DNA of 64,000 bases from Aurantibacter_A sp965215845 (GCA_965215845.1 CBDCEL010000004.1:1178001-1242000); one strand, 5' to 3'; positions 25,550 through 35,234 are shown, counted from the stretch's first letter. Numbers and translations are program-made. The notes: generated by a model from the letters alone, not told the origin.

Positions 25550-26647
25550 ATGTTAATTTTCATTGAAAGACTCATCCCGACTATCTTATGGACAATCGTT
25601 CTATTTGTTCAAGCCCAAGGTTATGGACAAGGAATCGCCACTAAGGGCATCAAAAATTTTGTTGGCAAAGAAATATCCCATGACTCCGTAGAAGTATTTT
25701 TGGAATCCCAAATGAAAGCACTTGATGTGCCCGGGCTTTCCATGGCGATTATCAATAATGGCAAAGTAGTTTACCACTTTGTAAGCGGACATGCCGATTT
25801 AGATAAGAAGAAAAAAGTTACGGACGAAACCATTTTTGAAGGAGCGTCGCTTTCAAAACCTTTGTTTGCCTATTTTATCATGGGCTTTGTCGAAGAGGGA
25901 AAATTGGATCTTGACAAACCCCTTTGCGAATATTTGCCCTATGAAGACATTGCCTATGATGAACGATATAAAAAAATAACCGCTAGAATGGTACTTGCGC
26001 ATACCACGGGATTTCCCAACTGGAGGTCTGACCATGAAGGGGGCAAGTTGTTTATTTCATTTGAACCGGGCACAGCATTTCAATATTCCGGGGAGGGATA
26101 TCAATACTTGGCCAATGTACTGGCTCATATTTTGGAAACCGATGATGCCGGTTTAGAGCAAGCTTACCAAGAAAGGGTAGCCCGTCCGTTAAATCTCAAG
26201 TATACAAAATACCTCCAAGACTCATGTAATATGCGAAATAAGGCTGAGGGGTACAAAGATGGTAAGGTCGTTGGTGAGGATGACGATCCCAAAAAATTTG
26301 GCTCCGCGTTTTCCATTCATTCCGAAGCGGTGGATTTTTCCAGATGGTTAATTGCCTTAATGAACAAAAAGGGTTTGTCAGAGGAAAGTTACAACGAGCT
26401 TTTTAAAACACAAATTACCCTGCCTGAAGACCATCCTCAGACGCAAGCGGGCATTACGGATTGGACGCTGGGGTTTGCAAAGGCCACAATGCCATTTGGA
26501 TCGGCATATGGGCATGGAGGCAACAACCCTGGGTATTCAAGCATTTTTATAATAGTACCAGAAACCAAATGGGGGTATGTAATGTTCACAAATGGCAATC
26601 AATCGCAATTACCTATGGTATTTCTTCAATATTTGATGACGCCCTAG
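25550..26647 (+). CDS. Secreted serine hydrolase, beta-lactamase/class C fold
   Basis: 365 residues from the ATG at 25550; a GTG at 25520 is in frame, but the signal peptide (MLIFIERLIPTILWTIVLFVQAQG) starts at the ATG. The SxxK motif is SLSK in EGASLSKP, the second motif YSGEGYQYL corresponds to YxN-type Tyr, and GHGGNNPGY fits the third (H/K-G) motif. The family includes esterases and D-Ala-D-Ala peptidases; antibiotic resistance cannot be inferred. It lies 70 bases before the LytS-type kinase in the same direction. Confidence 0.87.
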   Translation: MLIFIERLIPTILWTIVLFVQAQGYGQGIATKGIKNFVGKEISHDSVEVFLESQMKALDVPGLSMAIINNGKVVYHFVSGHADLDKKKKVTDETIFEGASLSKPLFAYFIMGFVEEGKLDLDKPLCEYLPYEDIAYDERYKKITARMVLAHTTGFPNWRSDHEGGKLFISFEPGTAFQYSGEGYQYLANVLAHILETDDAGLEQAYQERVARPLNLKYTKYLQDSCNMRNKAEGYKDGKVVGEDDDPKKFGSAFSIHSEAVDFSRWLIALMNKKGLSEESYNELFKTQITLPEDHPQTQAGITDWTLGFAKATMPFGSAYGHGGNNPGYSSIFIIVPETKWGYVMFTNGNQSQLPMVFLQYLMTP

Positions 26648-26716
26648 GCAACTTTTTCGCGATGTAAACAATGATAAGCCTTATCTTGTTTTATTTTGAC
26701 TAATCGACATTTGAAT

Positions 26717-27724
26717 ATGAACAGTTTCAGGTTCAATAAATCCGATTATAGGTTTATCCTAATTTACTTTATAGGAGCCTCACTATGGTTTTTGTGTCGA
26801 TGGAATATTGAAGATTATACGTCATTTGAAATAAGCACTGGGCTACTGGGATTTGTTATCAAGAACCTGTTGTTGCTATTTATTTTCAGGTGGCTGATAA
26901 ATCAGTATTTGGTCATCAGAAAAAACTATGTGATTTTCTTTCTTTTGGCTTTTATAGCATGGGAAGCGGTCGGTTTTTTAGATATGTGGCGAGATTATTT
27001 TACCGCTGATCGTTCATGGGAATTACCCTCGCCAGGAATAATGTTGGTTCAAAATTTCAATCGAGCTGCCGCTGATTCCGCCATGCTTATTGGCTTATTA
27101 TTGGGTAAGAAGTATTATGAGAATAAATTGGATAACATTGCACTGTTAAATAGCCAAAAAGAATTGGAACTAAAGGTGCTACGTTCTCAATACGACCCGC
27201 ACTTTTTATACAATAGTCTGAATACGATCGATGCCCTTGTAGACTACTCCCCAAAGGAAAAGGTAAAGGAATACATCTCACACTTGGCTTCCCTTTATCG
27301 GTATTTAATCCATACCAAAGACGAGGATATCGCATCATTGAAAGAGGAATTAGCGTTGGCCAGAGACTATTTTTACTTGATAGAGGCGCGTTTCGAAAAC
27401 GACTACAAATTTGAAATAGTCGAGCAAGAAAAGCCCTTGGCCAATTATTTACCGAATGGGGCTTTATTGACCGTCTTGGAGAATATCGTCAAGCACAACA
27501 CGGCATCGGGCGGAAAAACAATCGCCAGCAAAATTTTAATCGAAAAAAAATCGGTTAGCATAGTAAATACAGTTTCAAAAAAAGAAGGCAAAGTCGAATC
27601 AATGGGAACAGGCCTTAAAAATTTGAACAAACGATATCAACTGCTAAGTGACCTTAAAGTTCAAATTGAAGAAACAGAAAATAGCTTTACCATAGTACTG
27701 CCTCTATTGAACATAGTGACTTAA
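26717..27724 (+). CDS. LytS-type sensor histidine kinase
   Basis: 335 residues from the ATG at 26717; the upstream TTG at 26696 adds 7 residues without support. Four or so membrane helices span about residues 10-145. The His_kinase domain (PF06580 type) has the phospho-acceptor in LRSQYDPHFLYNSLN, and an ATPase region has the N-box-like LLTVLENIVKHN and GTGLKNLNKRY. No separate sensory domain is visible, so the membrane part senses. It is followed after 1 base by its LytTR response regulator. Confidence 0.92.
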   Translation: MNSFRFNKSDYRFILIYFIGASLWFLCRWNIEDYTSFEISTGLLGFVIKNLLLLFIFRWLINQYLVIRKNYVIFFLLAFIAWEAVGFLDMWRDYFTADRSWELPSPGIMLVQNFNRAAADSAMLIGLLLGKKYYENKLDNIALLNSQKELELKVLRSQYDPHFLYNSLNTIDALVDYSPKEKVKEYISHLASLYRYLIHTKDEDIASLKEELALARDYFYLIEARFENDYKFEIVEQEKPLANYLPNGALLTVLENIVKHNTASGGKTIASKILIEKKSVSIVNTVSKKEGKVESMGTGLKNLNKRYQLLSDLKVQIEETENSFTIVLPLLNIVT

Positions 27725-27725
27725 G

Positions 27726-28496
27726 ATGAACAGAATCATGCGCATTCTTATATTGGAAGACGAAATACCTGCAAAAAAGAAATTGGTCAATTACCTTGTT
27801 GATTATTACGGGGAATCAGTTGAATTGGAAAGTGCCAGAACCGTGAAAATGGGGATTGAACTTTTGGAAAAGAATTCAGATTACAATCTTATCCTGTCCG
27901 ATATAAAACTTTTGGATGGAAACGCTTTCGACGTATTTCGTAAAGTTGCAAGCAAAACCCCGATTATCTTCTGTACGGCATACGACCAACATCTGCTTCA
28001 AGCATTTCAATCCAACGGAATTGCTTATGTGCTTAAACCTTACCAAAAAACGGACTTAGAGTCGGCCTTAATGAAGTTTGATGTGTTATTTGAACCCAAA
28101 TCCCTCGAGAAAGATATTTTCAATCAGCTTAAGGAAATTCTGGAAACCAAGGACAAAAACTACAAAAAACGATTTGCCATAAAAAAAAGAGAAGGAATAA
28201 AATTATTGGAAACCTCGCAAATAGGTTTAATACAAGCTAATGGGGATTTTTGTAAAATTGTTGATTCCAATGGCCATCTTCACAGCACTTCCAAAAATAT
28301 CGGCACACTCATAAAAGAGTTGAATCCAAAGCAATTTTTCAGGATCAATCGAAGTCAAATCGTGGGGCTCGAGCATATTGAAAAAATAGTACCCTACACA
28401 AAAAATAGGCTTGCTTTAATGATTACAGGTGTTAAGGATCATGTGATTACCAGTACTTCAACTACAAAGGAATTCAGGTTGTGGGTGGAGCAATAA
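27726..28496 (+). CDS. LytTR family response regulator
   Basis: 256 residues. The receiver domain has acidic DE near the N-terminus, the phospho-acceptor Asp in LILSDIKLLDG and the conserved Lys in YVLKPYQ. A LytTR DNA-binding domain occupies about residues 145-256 (FFRINRSQIVGLEHIEKIVPY). A second ATG 12 bases downstream of 27726 is also possible. Paired with the preceding kinase. LytTR regulators of this kind often control adjacent transport or envelope genes; the target is not evident here. Confidence 0.93.
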   Translation: MNRIMRILILEDEIPAKKKLVNYLVDYYGESVELESARTVKMGIELLEKNSDYNLILSDIKLLDGNAFDVFRKVASKTPIIFCTAYDQHLLQAFQSNGIAYVLKPYQKTDLESALMKFDVLFEPKSLEKDIFNQLKEILETKDKNYKKRFAIKKREGIKLLETSQIGLIQANGDFCKIVDSNGHLHSTSKNIGTLIKELNPKQFFRINRSQIVGLEHIEKIVPYTKNRLALMITGVKDHVITSTSTTKEFRLWVEQ

Positions 28497-28535
28497 TTAG
28501 CGGAAATTTTGGGTTTTGTGCTATTTGGAAAATAG

Positions 28536-28853
28536 ATGCCCAAAAAACTTGGAGACCTAAAAACGGACACGGTGAATTCTGCACCAGTTGAATATATTGC
28601 CTGGTACTTGGCTCAGGCGATGAAAGCAAATTCATTTTTAGATTTACACGCCCCTGTGCTAAATGTCCTGGTAAAGGGCTGGCTGGATTCACCTCGAACG
28701 TTTCGCCGTTTTAGCTGGATAAGCCACGTCACTTCCGAGCAACAAGTAATACCAAGTGTTCGATATGACGGAATTTTGTTTATCGAGAATACAGCGGCCA
28801 CTCGACCCACATCAAATGCCCTAAAAACCGTTTCCAGAGGGGAGGGACTATAA
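28536..28853 (+). CDS. Hypothetical protein, uncertain
   Basis: A 105-residue ORF between the response regulator and the convergent BamA-like gene. The product has PVEYIAWYLAQAMKANSFLDLHAP and no recognisable domain or signal peptide. Codon use is compatible with coding, and the spacing of 40 bases after the regulator fits a co-transcribed gene. The opposite strand also has an ORF of similar length (28613-28873) that overlaps the BamA-like stop and looks less likely. It could equally be decayed sequence. Confidence 0.4.
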   Translation: MPKKLGDLKTDTVNSAPVEYIAWYLAQAMKANSFLDLHAPVLNVLVKGWLDSPRTFRRFSWISHVTSEQQVIPSVRYDGILFIENTAATRPTSNALKTVSRGEGL

Positions 28854-28869
28854 AACTGGAAACAATGGG

Positions 28870-30138
28870 TCAAAAATACTGCCCGATCCCGAATACAAAA
28901 CCACGGGATGCATCTTTAGTCACTCCGTATCCATAATCGATCCTGAAAATCGCATTGAAGATTTTCTTGTGCATAAACCGGAGTCCTAGGCCAGGATAAA
29001 TTCGAATGTTCTGACTATCGGCAAAGTCGCCGAAACTGCCCCCTGGGTTCCGCCAGGACCCTCCATCGACAAAGACATTGCTCTGAAGAACGAACCAATC
29101 TTTATCGATAAGGGTATGTCGATATTCCGTATTGAATACAATAGCACCCGTACCCCGGTCAATAATGTTCCCGACACCGCGAATGTTCAGGTTATTGTCT
29201 ACCGTAAAGGGTGCAAAAGGTGTATCGACATTGCTTGCCAAACCTAGTCTCAATCGATTCGCCCAATTTCCTCTTTGCCCGATGCGTCGAAAATAGTGGA
29301 AGTCGTTAAAGCCAATAACAAACTCAGGTAACATTTCATCTGAACTACCTACATACTGAAAATTCAGAATGCTTCGAAACCCTTCAAGATATTGATAGAA
29401 ATAATTCAGGTTGTCAAAATTATAGATCAATTTTATAAGATGCTTATCGACGCTTAGATCCTGCGGTACTTCAGGGCTGGTAGCACCCGAGACATAGCCA
29501 TAGGTCTCATTAAAAAAACTGAAGCCCAACTCGATACGGTTTTTGAAATCAAACTCATAAAGGCCCAGTACTTCGACTCCTTTGTTATTGTAGCGATAGT
29601 TCGCGTCATTTTGATTGTTGATTCCTTCGAAGAACACGGGTTCGAGTGTAGTCAAATCTTTGTAATCGATTGCCAAACCCAATTTGCGACTGAATAAATA
29701 AGGTGCACGCGCCTGTAATCCGTAAGAATTGTATATGTCGTGCTGATAAAACCCTCCAATAGTCATATTTCTTCCCAAAAAATTGAACTCCTGCAAACCG
29801 ATACGGAAGGCAAATTCATCATTGGTTGAGGTATAAATATTTGCAAAGGGGATTAGCGTAAAATTTTCGATTACTTGAAATACTATTCGACAAGACGACT
29901 CGTCATTTTTTATGACCTCAAAGTCGGCATGGGAAATTGACGGTAACCGTTTAAGGCGCTGAATGTCTTTTAATACCAAAGTGGAATCCAGTACACTTTC
30001 TAGCTTGGTTCTAAGTAACTTTTTGAGAAAATCGGGCTTGGTTTTTTTGGCTCCTTCTATCTCAATCGCCGAAATCGTGGTTTGGGCCGCAGTAAAGAAA
30101 CCCATCAGCAATGCACAAATCAAGGAAATCTGTCTCAT
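28870..30138 (-). CDS. BamA/TamA-like outer-membrane protein (POTRA plus surface-antigen barrel)
   Basis: A 422-residue protein with a signal peptide (MRQISLICALLMGFFTAAQ). One POTRA-like domain follows (about 22-95: ISAIEIEGAKKTKPDFLKKLL). The rest is a 16-strand-type Omp85 barrel, with the surface-antigen signature FVDGGSW and the final GIGQYF, ending in aromatic Phe as barrels do. A single POTRA and short length set it apart from the essential BamA. It is the last gene after a lipoprotein and a GH113-like hydrolase, so it may insert or export that system's proteins. Confidence 0.87.
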   Translation of the reverse strand: MRQISLICALLMGFFTAAQTTISAIEIEGAKKTKPDFLKKLLRTKLESVLDSTLVLKDIQRLKRLPSISHADFEVIKNDESSCRIVFQVIENFTLIPFANIYTSTNDEFAFRIGLQEFNFLGRNMTIGGFYQHDIYNSYGLQARAPYLFSRKLGLAIDYKDLTTLEPVFFEGINNQNDANYRYNNKGVEVLGLYEFDFKNRIELGFSFFNETYGYVSGATSPEVPQDLSVDKHLIKLIYNFDNLNYFYQYLEGFRSILNFQYVGSSDEMLPEFVIGFNDFHYFRRIGQRGNWANRLRLGLASNVDTPFAPFTVDNNLNIRGVGNIIDRGTGAIVFNTEYRHTLIDKDWFVLQSNVFVDGGSWRNPGGSFGDFADSQNIRIYPGLGLRFMHKKIFNAIFRIDYGYGVTKDASRGFVFGIGQYF

Positions 30139-30150
30139 ACAATGCCCTGA

Positions 30151-30882
30151 TTAGTTCTCGCCCAAAACAAAGGGCAATTCCACAAAAAGATTGACCCAAT
30201 TATCCTCACTCACCCCCATCAAAGTAAAATTATATCCTGTCGAGAATTCAAGTAAGGGAGGAGGGTCACGAGTGATGTTCAAAACTACATTGGCCGTGTC
30301 GTAATATTCAAAGATTTTCTCTTGGGTATAGGTTCCCGAGAACAGATCATTGTTTTCATCCGAAACTACCTGAAAATAAATTATGGAATCGTCGTACGCC
30401 CCATCCAACCAAGTAAAAACAGGTATCGTAGTACCCATATTTTCAACGGAAACATTTTCCGGAAGGTATTCGGTCGGTTTGGAATCTTTTTTGACCCTAA
30501 TAGGATTGCTCAAATGGACCATACCGTCTTCTTCGAAGGATACGATAATCCACCTTCCCTCGGGAGCCCGGGTCTCTATTTTTTTCAGATAGCCATTGAA
30601 TACATCTTGGGTAGCGACCTCCAATTCTTCATATTCTGAAAATTCATTTTTATCGGCCTCAGGGGTGCGCGTCTCAAAATATCGGATATTGGTGGCCCCC
30701 GGTCGGGGATACAGAAACACGCTTGTTCGGCCATTAAACAAATTACTCGCGGCACAGGCAATTACATTGTCTAAAACAACCTCCTCACCTTCGATGGCAC
30801 CTTGAAGCGTTCCGCTGAGTATTTCCTTGTCAACGGAACATCCACACACGATCAAAACCAATAAAGTTGTCAACACTCTCAA
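30151..30882 (-). CDS. Hypothetical lipoprotein (DUF4249-like)
   Basis: 243 residues. The lipobox LIVCGC lies near residues 10-15. The body is beta-rich with an FN3-like look (NMGTTIPVFTWLDGAYDDSIIYFQV), a pattern seen in DUF4249-like and carbohydrate-linked flavobacterial lipoproteins. No catalytic motif is visible. It is 1 base from the GH113-like gene upstream and 12 bases from the BamA-like gene downstream, so the three should form one transcript. Confidence 0.72.
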   Translation of the reverse strand: MRVLTTLLVLIVCGCSVDKEILSGTLQGAIEGEEVVLDNVIACAASNLFNGRTSVFLYPRPGATNIRYFETRTPEADKNEFSEYEELEVATQDVFNGYLKKIETRAPEGRWIIVSFEEDGMVHLSNPIRVKKDSKPTEYLPENVSVENMGTTIPVFTWLDGAYDDSIIYFQVVSDENNDLFSGTYTQEKIFEYYDTANVVLNITRDPPPLLEFSTGYNFTLMGVSEDNWVNLFVELPFVLGEN

Positions 30883-30883
30883 A

Positions 30884-31885
30884 TCAATATACTTTATAAT
30901 GCGCGCGAATTACTTCTTCGGCCGGTTTGTTTTGAGGTGTAAAACGGTTGTCTTCGGCACCACCAGATTTTTTGTGGTCGATAAACCATTTCCAAACAAA
31001 CCCTCCGGCAAACCACTCTTCGGGCCAGAATTCATCAAAGAGAACCTGTAGGGCCGTGGTTTGACCTTCGAAATTGATTCCTTCTTCATACCGCTCTACT
31101 TCCCAAGGTTTCTTGGCCGTAAAATCCATACTTCGATATCCGAATTCGGTGAAAATCACAGGTTTGTCAAATTTTTTGGACAATTCACCAATAGCAGTTT
31201 TCCACTTGGTCCAGCCCTTTTTCAAATCTTCAACGCTTGGCGATTTCTTGTCGGAAAGTGGAAAATACGCGTCAATGCCTATAAAATCCATATCGCCCCA
31301 AAAATGGGTGCGCTTGTATTCATCCCAATTCGCCGCATAGGTCAATTTACCTTTATAGACCGTCCTTATTTTTTCTATAAGCTGGGTCCAGAACTCTGGT
31401 CGATGTGTTATGAACTCTTCCAATTCCGTGCCTATACACAATACTTCTACTTTGGTCTCTTGTGCCAGTTCGGCATAATTGATTATAAAGTTATGATACG
31501 TACGCTCCAATATTTTCCAATCATCCTCGGTAGGCATCTTGATATCTCCGGTAAACTCCCCGCGCGAAACCCATATCTGGGGTTTCAACATTACTTTGAT
31601 GCCGTTCTTATGTAGTAATTCGATGTATTGCTTGGCCCCCTTTCGCGTCTCCCCAAACCATTGTCGATCGGTATCAAAAATAATTTTTGGCGAACTGAGG
31701 TTTCTAATAAATCCAAAAGGCATGACGGCGGCATGGGAAGCGTTTACCGCCACAACAGGATCAACATGGTTTTGAGCCACTTCTTGACGGGAAGCTACGA
31801 AACTTACCCCGTTCATTTTCTTGAACGATTGGCCCGTGCAAGAAAATTGCAAGAGACAAATCAATAACAAGCCTATAATTCTCAT
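30884..31885 (-). CDS. GH113-like glycoside hydrolase lipoprotein (beta-mannanase type)
   Basis: A 333-residue protein with a lipobox LLQFSC (Cys16). It has a TIM-barrel with the GH113-type opening KKMNGVSFVASR. The acid/base candidate Glu154 is in GTELEEF and the nucleophile Glu247 in FTEFGYRS. GH113 enzymes cleave beta-1,4-mannan. The gene precedes a lipoprotein and a BamA-like barrel. A CslA-like synthase is encoded about 6 kb away, so a role in processing self-made mannan is conceivable, but only inferred. Confidence 0.82.
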   Translation of the reverse strand: MRIIGLLLICLLQFSCTGQSFKKMNGVSFVASRQEVAQNHVDPVVAVNASHAAVMPFGFIRNLSSPKIIFDTDRQWFGETRKGAKQYIELLHKNGIKVMLKPQIWVSRGEFTGDIKMPTEDDWKILERTYHNFIINYAELAQETKVEVLCIGTELEEFITHRPEFWTQLIEKIRTVYKGKLTYAANWDEYKRTHFWGDMDFIGIDAYFPLSDKKSPSVEDLKKGWTKWKTAIGELSKKFDKPVIFTEFGYRSMDFTAKKPWEVERYEEGINFEGQTTALQVLFDEFWPEEWFAGGFVWKWFIDHKKSGGAEDNRFTPQNKPAEEVIRAHYKVY

Positions 31886-31930
31886 TCAAAGCAATTTGAA
31901 CTTCAAAAATAGGCTTTTTACGGCATAGTG

Positions 31931-32830
31931 CTAAAATATTCCGCGCAAGCCGATATTAAATGTTTGCCCCAAACCAGTATTATTTCCCCTTACGAAATTC
32001 GTATACAAAAACTCAAGGTTCAACGCTTTGGTCAACTGGTATTTTGCCCCACCGCCCAATGAGGTGAAATCTTGGGCGAAATTATTGCCTAAATCCAAAC
32101 GTTGATTGTGTTGGGCCAACACGAGTACCGTAAATTTTGAACTCGGAAAATAGCTCAAAAAGACCCCTGGTACGAGATTAAGACTATTATTGGCGAAACT
32201 CTTTTCTTCGTCCCCAAAATTGAATTCTGTATTAAACTCGGTGAACAACTGCCATTTTTTTCCAGGAAAAGTGTAATCGTAAAAGAAACGGTTTTGCCAT
32301 GTAAAACCGTTTTGATCTAGAAAAACGCCTGTATCTTGGTCTACCTCATCACTGACCAAGGGAATAGAAAGAGAACTCAAAATAGAAAAGTTTCCAACAT
32401 TTCCGAATGGAACAAACTTAATTGAAGGTGCTATTGAAGTTAATCCGGAAGTATTTCGTATATCCGATACAGATCCATCTTGTAAAAAGAACTCTCTACC
32501 ATTGGCACGGTACTCTGCTATGACTCCCAAGTTCACTCTTTTGGTATCCGAAACACCCGTAAAAACCTCTAAAGTCGATGTAAAAAAGTTTTGCCTTAAT
32601 CCAACTTCATCTTCAAAAGTGCTGTCATCTTGAGTATACAGGTTATTGAATAGCTTGATGTCCCATTGTCCTTTCCCAATGAGCTTTGAGGGTGTATACT
32701 GTTGAATATTGCTCTGCTCTTGAGCGGGTTCATCTTTCTTTTCTTCGTCTTTCATTTCGTCTTGGCCGTACGAAAGCGCCGAAACCAAAAGGACAGTCGA
32801 TACCACTAAATATGTTTTAAAATTTTGCAT
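31931..32830 (-). CDS. Outer-membrane beta-barrel protein
   Basis: A 299-residue protein. The signal peptide ends near SYGQ and is followed by a charged linker (DEMKDEEKKDEPAQEQ). The mature part is a porin-like barrel of short amphipathic strands (GQWDIKLFNNLYTQ, TLEVFTGVSD, LNLEFLYTNFVRGNN) ending in RGIF. No family beyond a generic outer-membrane transporter is recognised. It is 45 bases from the GH113-like gene, possibly in the same transcript. Confidence 0.78.
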   Translation of the reverse strand: MQNFKTYLVVSTVLLVSALSYGQDEMKDEEKKDEPAQEQSNIQQYTPSKLIGKGQWDIKLFNNLYTQDDSTFEDEVGLRQNFFTSTLEVFTGVSDTKRVNLGVIAEYRANGREFFLQDGSVSDIRNTSGLTSIAPSIKFVPFGNVGNFSILSSLSIPLVSDEVDQDTGVFLDQNGFTWQNRFFYDYTFPGKKWQLFTEFNTEFNFGDEEKSFANNSLNLVPGVFLSYFPSSKFTVLVLAQHNQRLDLGNNFAQDFTSLGGGAKYQLTKALNLEFLYTNFVRGNNTGLGQTFNIGLRGIF

Positions 32831-32930
32831 GATTTTATTATTACTTGATTATTTGAAGGTTCTCTTTTTGCAATTGATATCTTGGCCTGTTGCAATACCA
32901 AGCTAAAAAAAATGATATAAAAAGCTATGC

Positions 32931-33650
32931 CTATTTTGTCTCGTTCAACGTCCAATCATACGAATAGTACGATATTTTTGGTTTTTCAGGTAGGGCCTCC
33001 GATTTATATTGATTTAAGAAGTCAACCAAATCTTTTCCATCCAGTTTGAAATCTCCAGGATACCACTCAAAAATTTGGGAGACCTGTACCTTGTTCTTTT
33101 TAATGCGGATGAAATTGGGGTCATTGATGGCCAGTTTGGTCTGTTTCTCCAATTGGGCATCAAGCGTTTCGGGCATATAGGCCTTATCAATAATCGGGGG
33201 GCATCCCAAACCTCCGCAGACCAAGACAAAATGAAAACGGGGTTCCTTCGGAAAGTTTTTGCGCAACAATTTGTTCTCAATATCATTTAGGGTGGTCTTG
33301 ATACCGCCAATTTCGTATTTGGTACCATCAAAAAAACCACCAACATCCAAAGGAGACTTCAAGGGGTAGTTATCAATTATACCTTTTATGACTAATAGGT
33401 TATAACCATTGATCCAAAAGGCTTGATATTCGTTGGCATTTGATTTATCCACGGAAATTGCCTTGGCCATTTCAACCAAATCGTTCAATCCCTCTGGATT
33501 CGATTTTATATCGGCATAAGCCACCCGGCCATTCTTCACATAGGTATTAAAGAAAGAATCCGATTTCTCGAAAAACTCCGCTGTCGTTTGTGAAAATCCT
33601 TTTAAGGCCACGAGCAGCATAAAAATCAAAAAGGCGATATCTTTTTTCAT
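32931..33650 (-). CDS. Exported DUF547 domain protein
   Basis: A 239-residue protein with a signal peptide ending near KGFSQ. The DUF547 domain follows, with AFWINGYNLLVIKG, LNDIENKLLRKNF and FHFVLVCGGLGCPPI; the last holds the conserved cysteines. The function of DUF547 is not established, though it resembles a papain-like fold in some analyses. It is first in the minus-strand set of envelope genes; the 231-base gap before it contains TATTTTTG (complement of 33707-33714), a possible -7 box without a clear -33. Confidence 0.85.
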   Translation of the reverse strand: MKKDIAFLIFMLLVALKGFSQTTAEFFEKSDSFFNTYVKNGRVAYADIKSNPEGLNDLVEMAKAISVDKSNANEYQAFWINGYNLLVIKGIIDNYPLKSPLDVGGFFDGTKYEIGGIKTTLNDIENKLLRKNFPKEPRFHFVLVCGGLGCPPIIDKAYMPETLDAQLEKQTKLAINDPNFIRIKKNKVQVSQIFEWYPGDFKLDGKDLVDFLNQYKSEALPEKPKISYYSYDWTLNETK

Positions 33651-33881
33651 AATCTAATTGTTGTTGGAAAACTGAAACCTATGTCGCACATTGTTTTGCT
33701 ACCTAACAAAAATATTTGAATTTTATGGTTTCTTTAAGTTTTTAAAAATCAAGGCTTTAAGCGTACGAATTTACAACCTCATCCTTACAAAAAAACACAA
33801 TATTTAAAATTGTTCTAAATAAGGGCCTGTTATTAAGTTCTTATCTTTAGTAGCGACAGAACGCTCAACCAGTTAAAAATA

Positions 33882-35228
33882 ATGGAACACATTGTTATCA
33901 TCGGAAACGGCATCGCGGGAGTTACGGCAGCCCGGCATATCAGAAAAAATTCCGACAAAAAGATTACCATCGTTTCGGCGGAGACCGATTATTTCTTTTC
34001 CCGCACTGCCCTTATGTATATCTATATGGGGCATATGAAATTCGAACATACTCAACCCTATGAAAATTGGTTTTGGAAGAAAAACCGGATCGATTTGGTC
34101 AAGGGGTATGTAAATGAAGTAGACCCTAAAAATAAGACATTGGTCTTGGCTGACGGAAGAAGCATTGATTATAACAAACTGATTATCGCCACAGGGTCCA
34201 AACCAAACAAATTTGGCTGGCCCGGACAGGATCTGGACGGCGTTCAAGGTCTATACTCAAAACAAGACCTTGATCGGCTGGAAGCCAACGCCCCGAACAA
34301 AGACGTTTGTAAAAGAGCGGTCATCGTAGGCGGCGGACTTATTGGTATCGAACTGGCAGAAATGTTGAGAAGCAGGGAAATTCCCGTTACTTTTTTGGTT
34401 CGGGAAAGCAGTTTCTGGAATGGTGTTTTGCCCAAAGGTGAGTCTGAAATGATCAATGAACATATTTTGGATCACCATATCGATTTACGACTATCGACCA
34501 ATTTGGTCGAAATTATCGCCAATGAAAATGGCAGGGCGAAAGCCGTTACGACCGACAAAGGAGACACCATAGCATGTGATGTGGTGGGCTTGACAGCCGG
34601 CGTCTCCCCGAACATCGATTTTCTCAAAAATTCAGATATCGAACTGGGCCGTGGAGTAAAGGTCAACCGCTTTCTTGAGACCAACATTGCCGATATTTAT
34701 GCCATTGGTGATTGTGCAGAACAGCATGAAGCCATCGGAAACAGACGACCCATAGAAGCGGTTTGGTACACCGGTCGTATGATGGGCGAAACGGTTGCCC
34801 AAACCATTTGTGGAAACAAAAGACAGTACAATCCGGGACATTGGTTCAATTCAGCGAAGTTTTTGGATATCGAGTACCAGACCTACGGGTGGGTGTTCAG
34901 CGAACGGGGCATGAAAGAAAATGAACGGCATTTTCATTGGAGACATCCGAAGGAGTATATCTGTATCACCGTCGCCTTTGACAAAAACTCCAGAAAATTC
35001 TTGGGCATCAACACTTTCGGAATCAGGATGCGACATGAAATTTTCGATCGCTGGTTGACCGAAGAACAAAGTGTCGACCATGTCATGGAATATCTGAAAG
35101 ATGCAAATTTCGATCCAGAGTTCTATGCGCAATATGAATCGCAGATCGTGTCAAAATTCAATTCGGAATTTGGCACAAATATCTCTCCCAAGAAAAAAAG
35201 CTGGAAACGAATTTTTGAAAAAGTTTAG
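33882..35228 (+). CDS. NAD(P)/FAD-dependent oxidoreductase
   Basis: A 448-residue pyridine-nucleotide-disulfide-type reductase. The FAD-binding GxGxxG is IGNGIAGVTAAR at the N-terminus and the NAD(P) loop is VGGGLIGIELAE (about 148-159). ATGSKPN and IYAIGDCAE complete the fold, which resembles the NirB N-terminal and rubredoxin-reductase-like enzymes. A C-terminal extension (about 350-448, YGWVFSERG...HFHWRHP) is not part of the usual family. Six bases separate it from a membrane iron-sulfur protein, so the pair likely moves electrons from NAD(P)H to the membrane. Confidence 0.88.
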   Translation: MEHIVIIGNGIAGVTAARHIRKNSDKKITIVSAETDYFFSRTALMYIYMGHMKFEHTQPYENWFWKKNRIDLVKGYVNEVDPKNKTLVLADGRSIDYNKLIIATGSKPNKFGWPGQDLDGVQGLYSKQDLDRLEANAPNKDVCKRAVIVGGGLIGIELAEMLRSREIPVTFLVRESSFWNGVLPKGESEMINEHILDHHIDLRLSTNLVEIIANENGRAKAVTTDKGDTIACDVVGLTAGVSPNIDFLKNSDIELGRGVKVNRFLETNIADIYAIGDCAEQHEAIGNRRPIEAVWYTGRMMGETVAQTICGNKRQYNPGHWFNSAKFLDIEYQTYGWVFSERGMKENERHFHWRHPKEYICITVAFDKNSRKFLGINTFGIRMRHEIFDRWLTEEQSVDHVMEYLKDANFDPEFYAQYESQIVSKFNSEFGTNISPKKKSWKRIFEKV

Positions 35229-35234
35229 TAGTAC

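Noticed and set aside
28613..28873. 86-residue minus-strand ORF in the gap after the LytTR gene
   Set aside because: It overlaps the stop of the BamA-like gene and lacks an A-rich start site. The plus-strand frame fits better, though both are weak.
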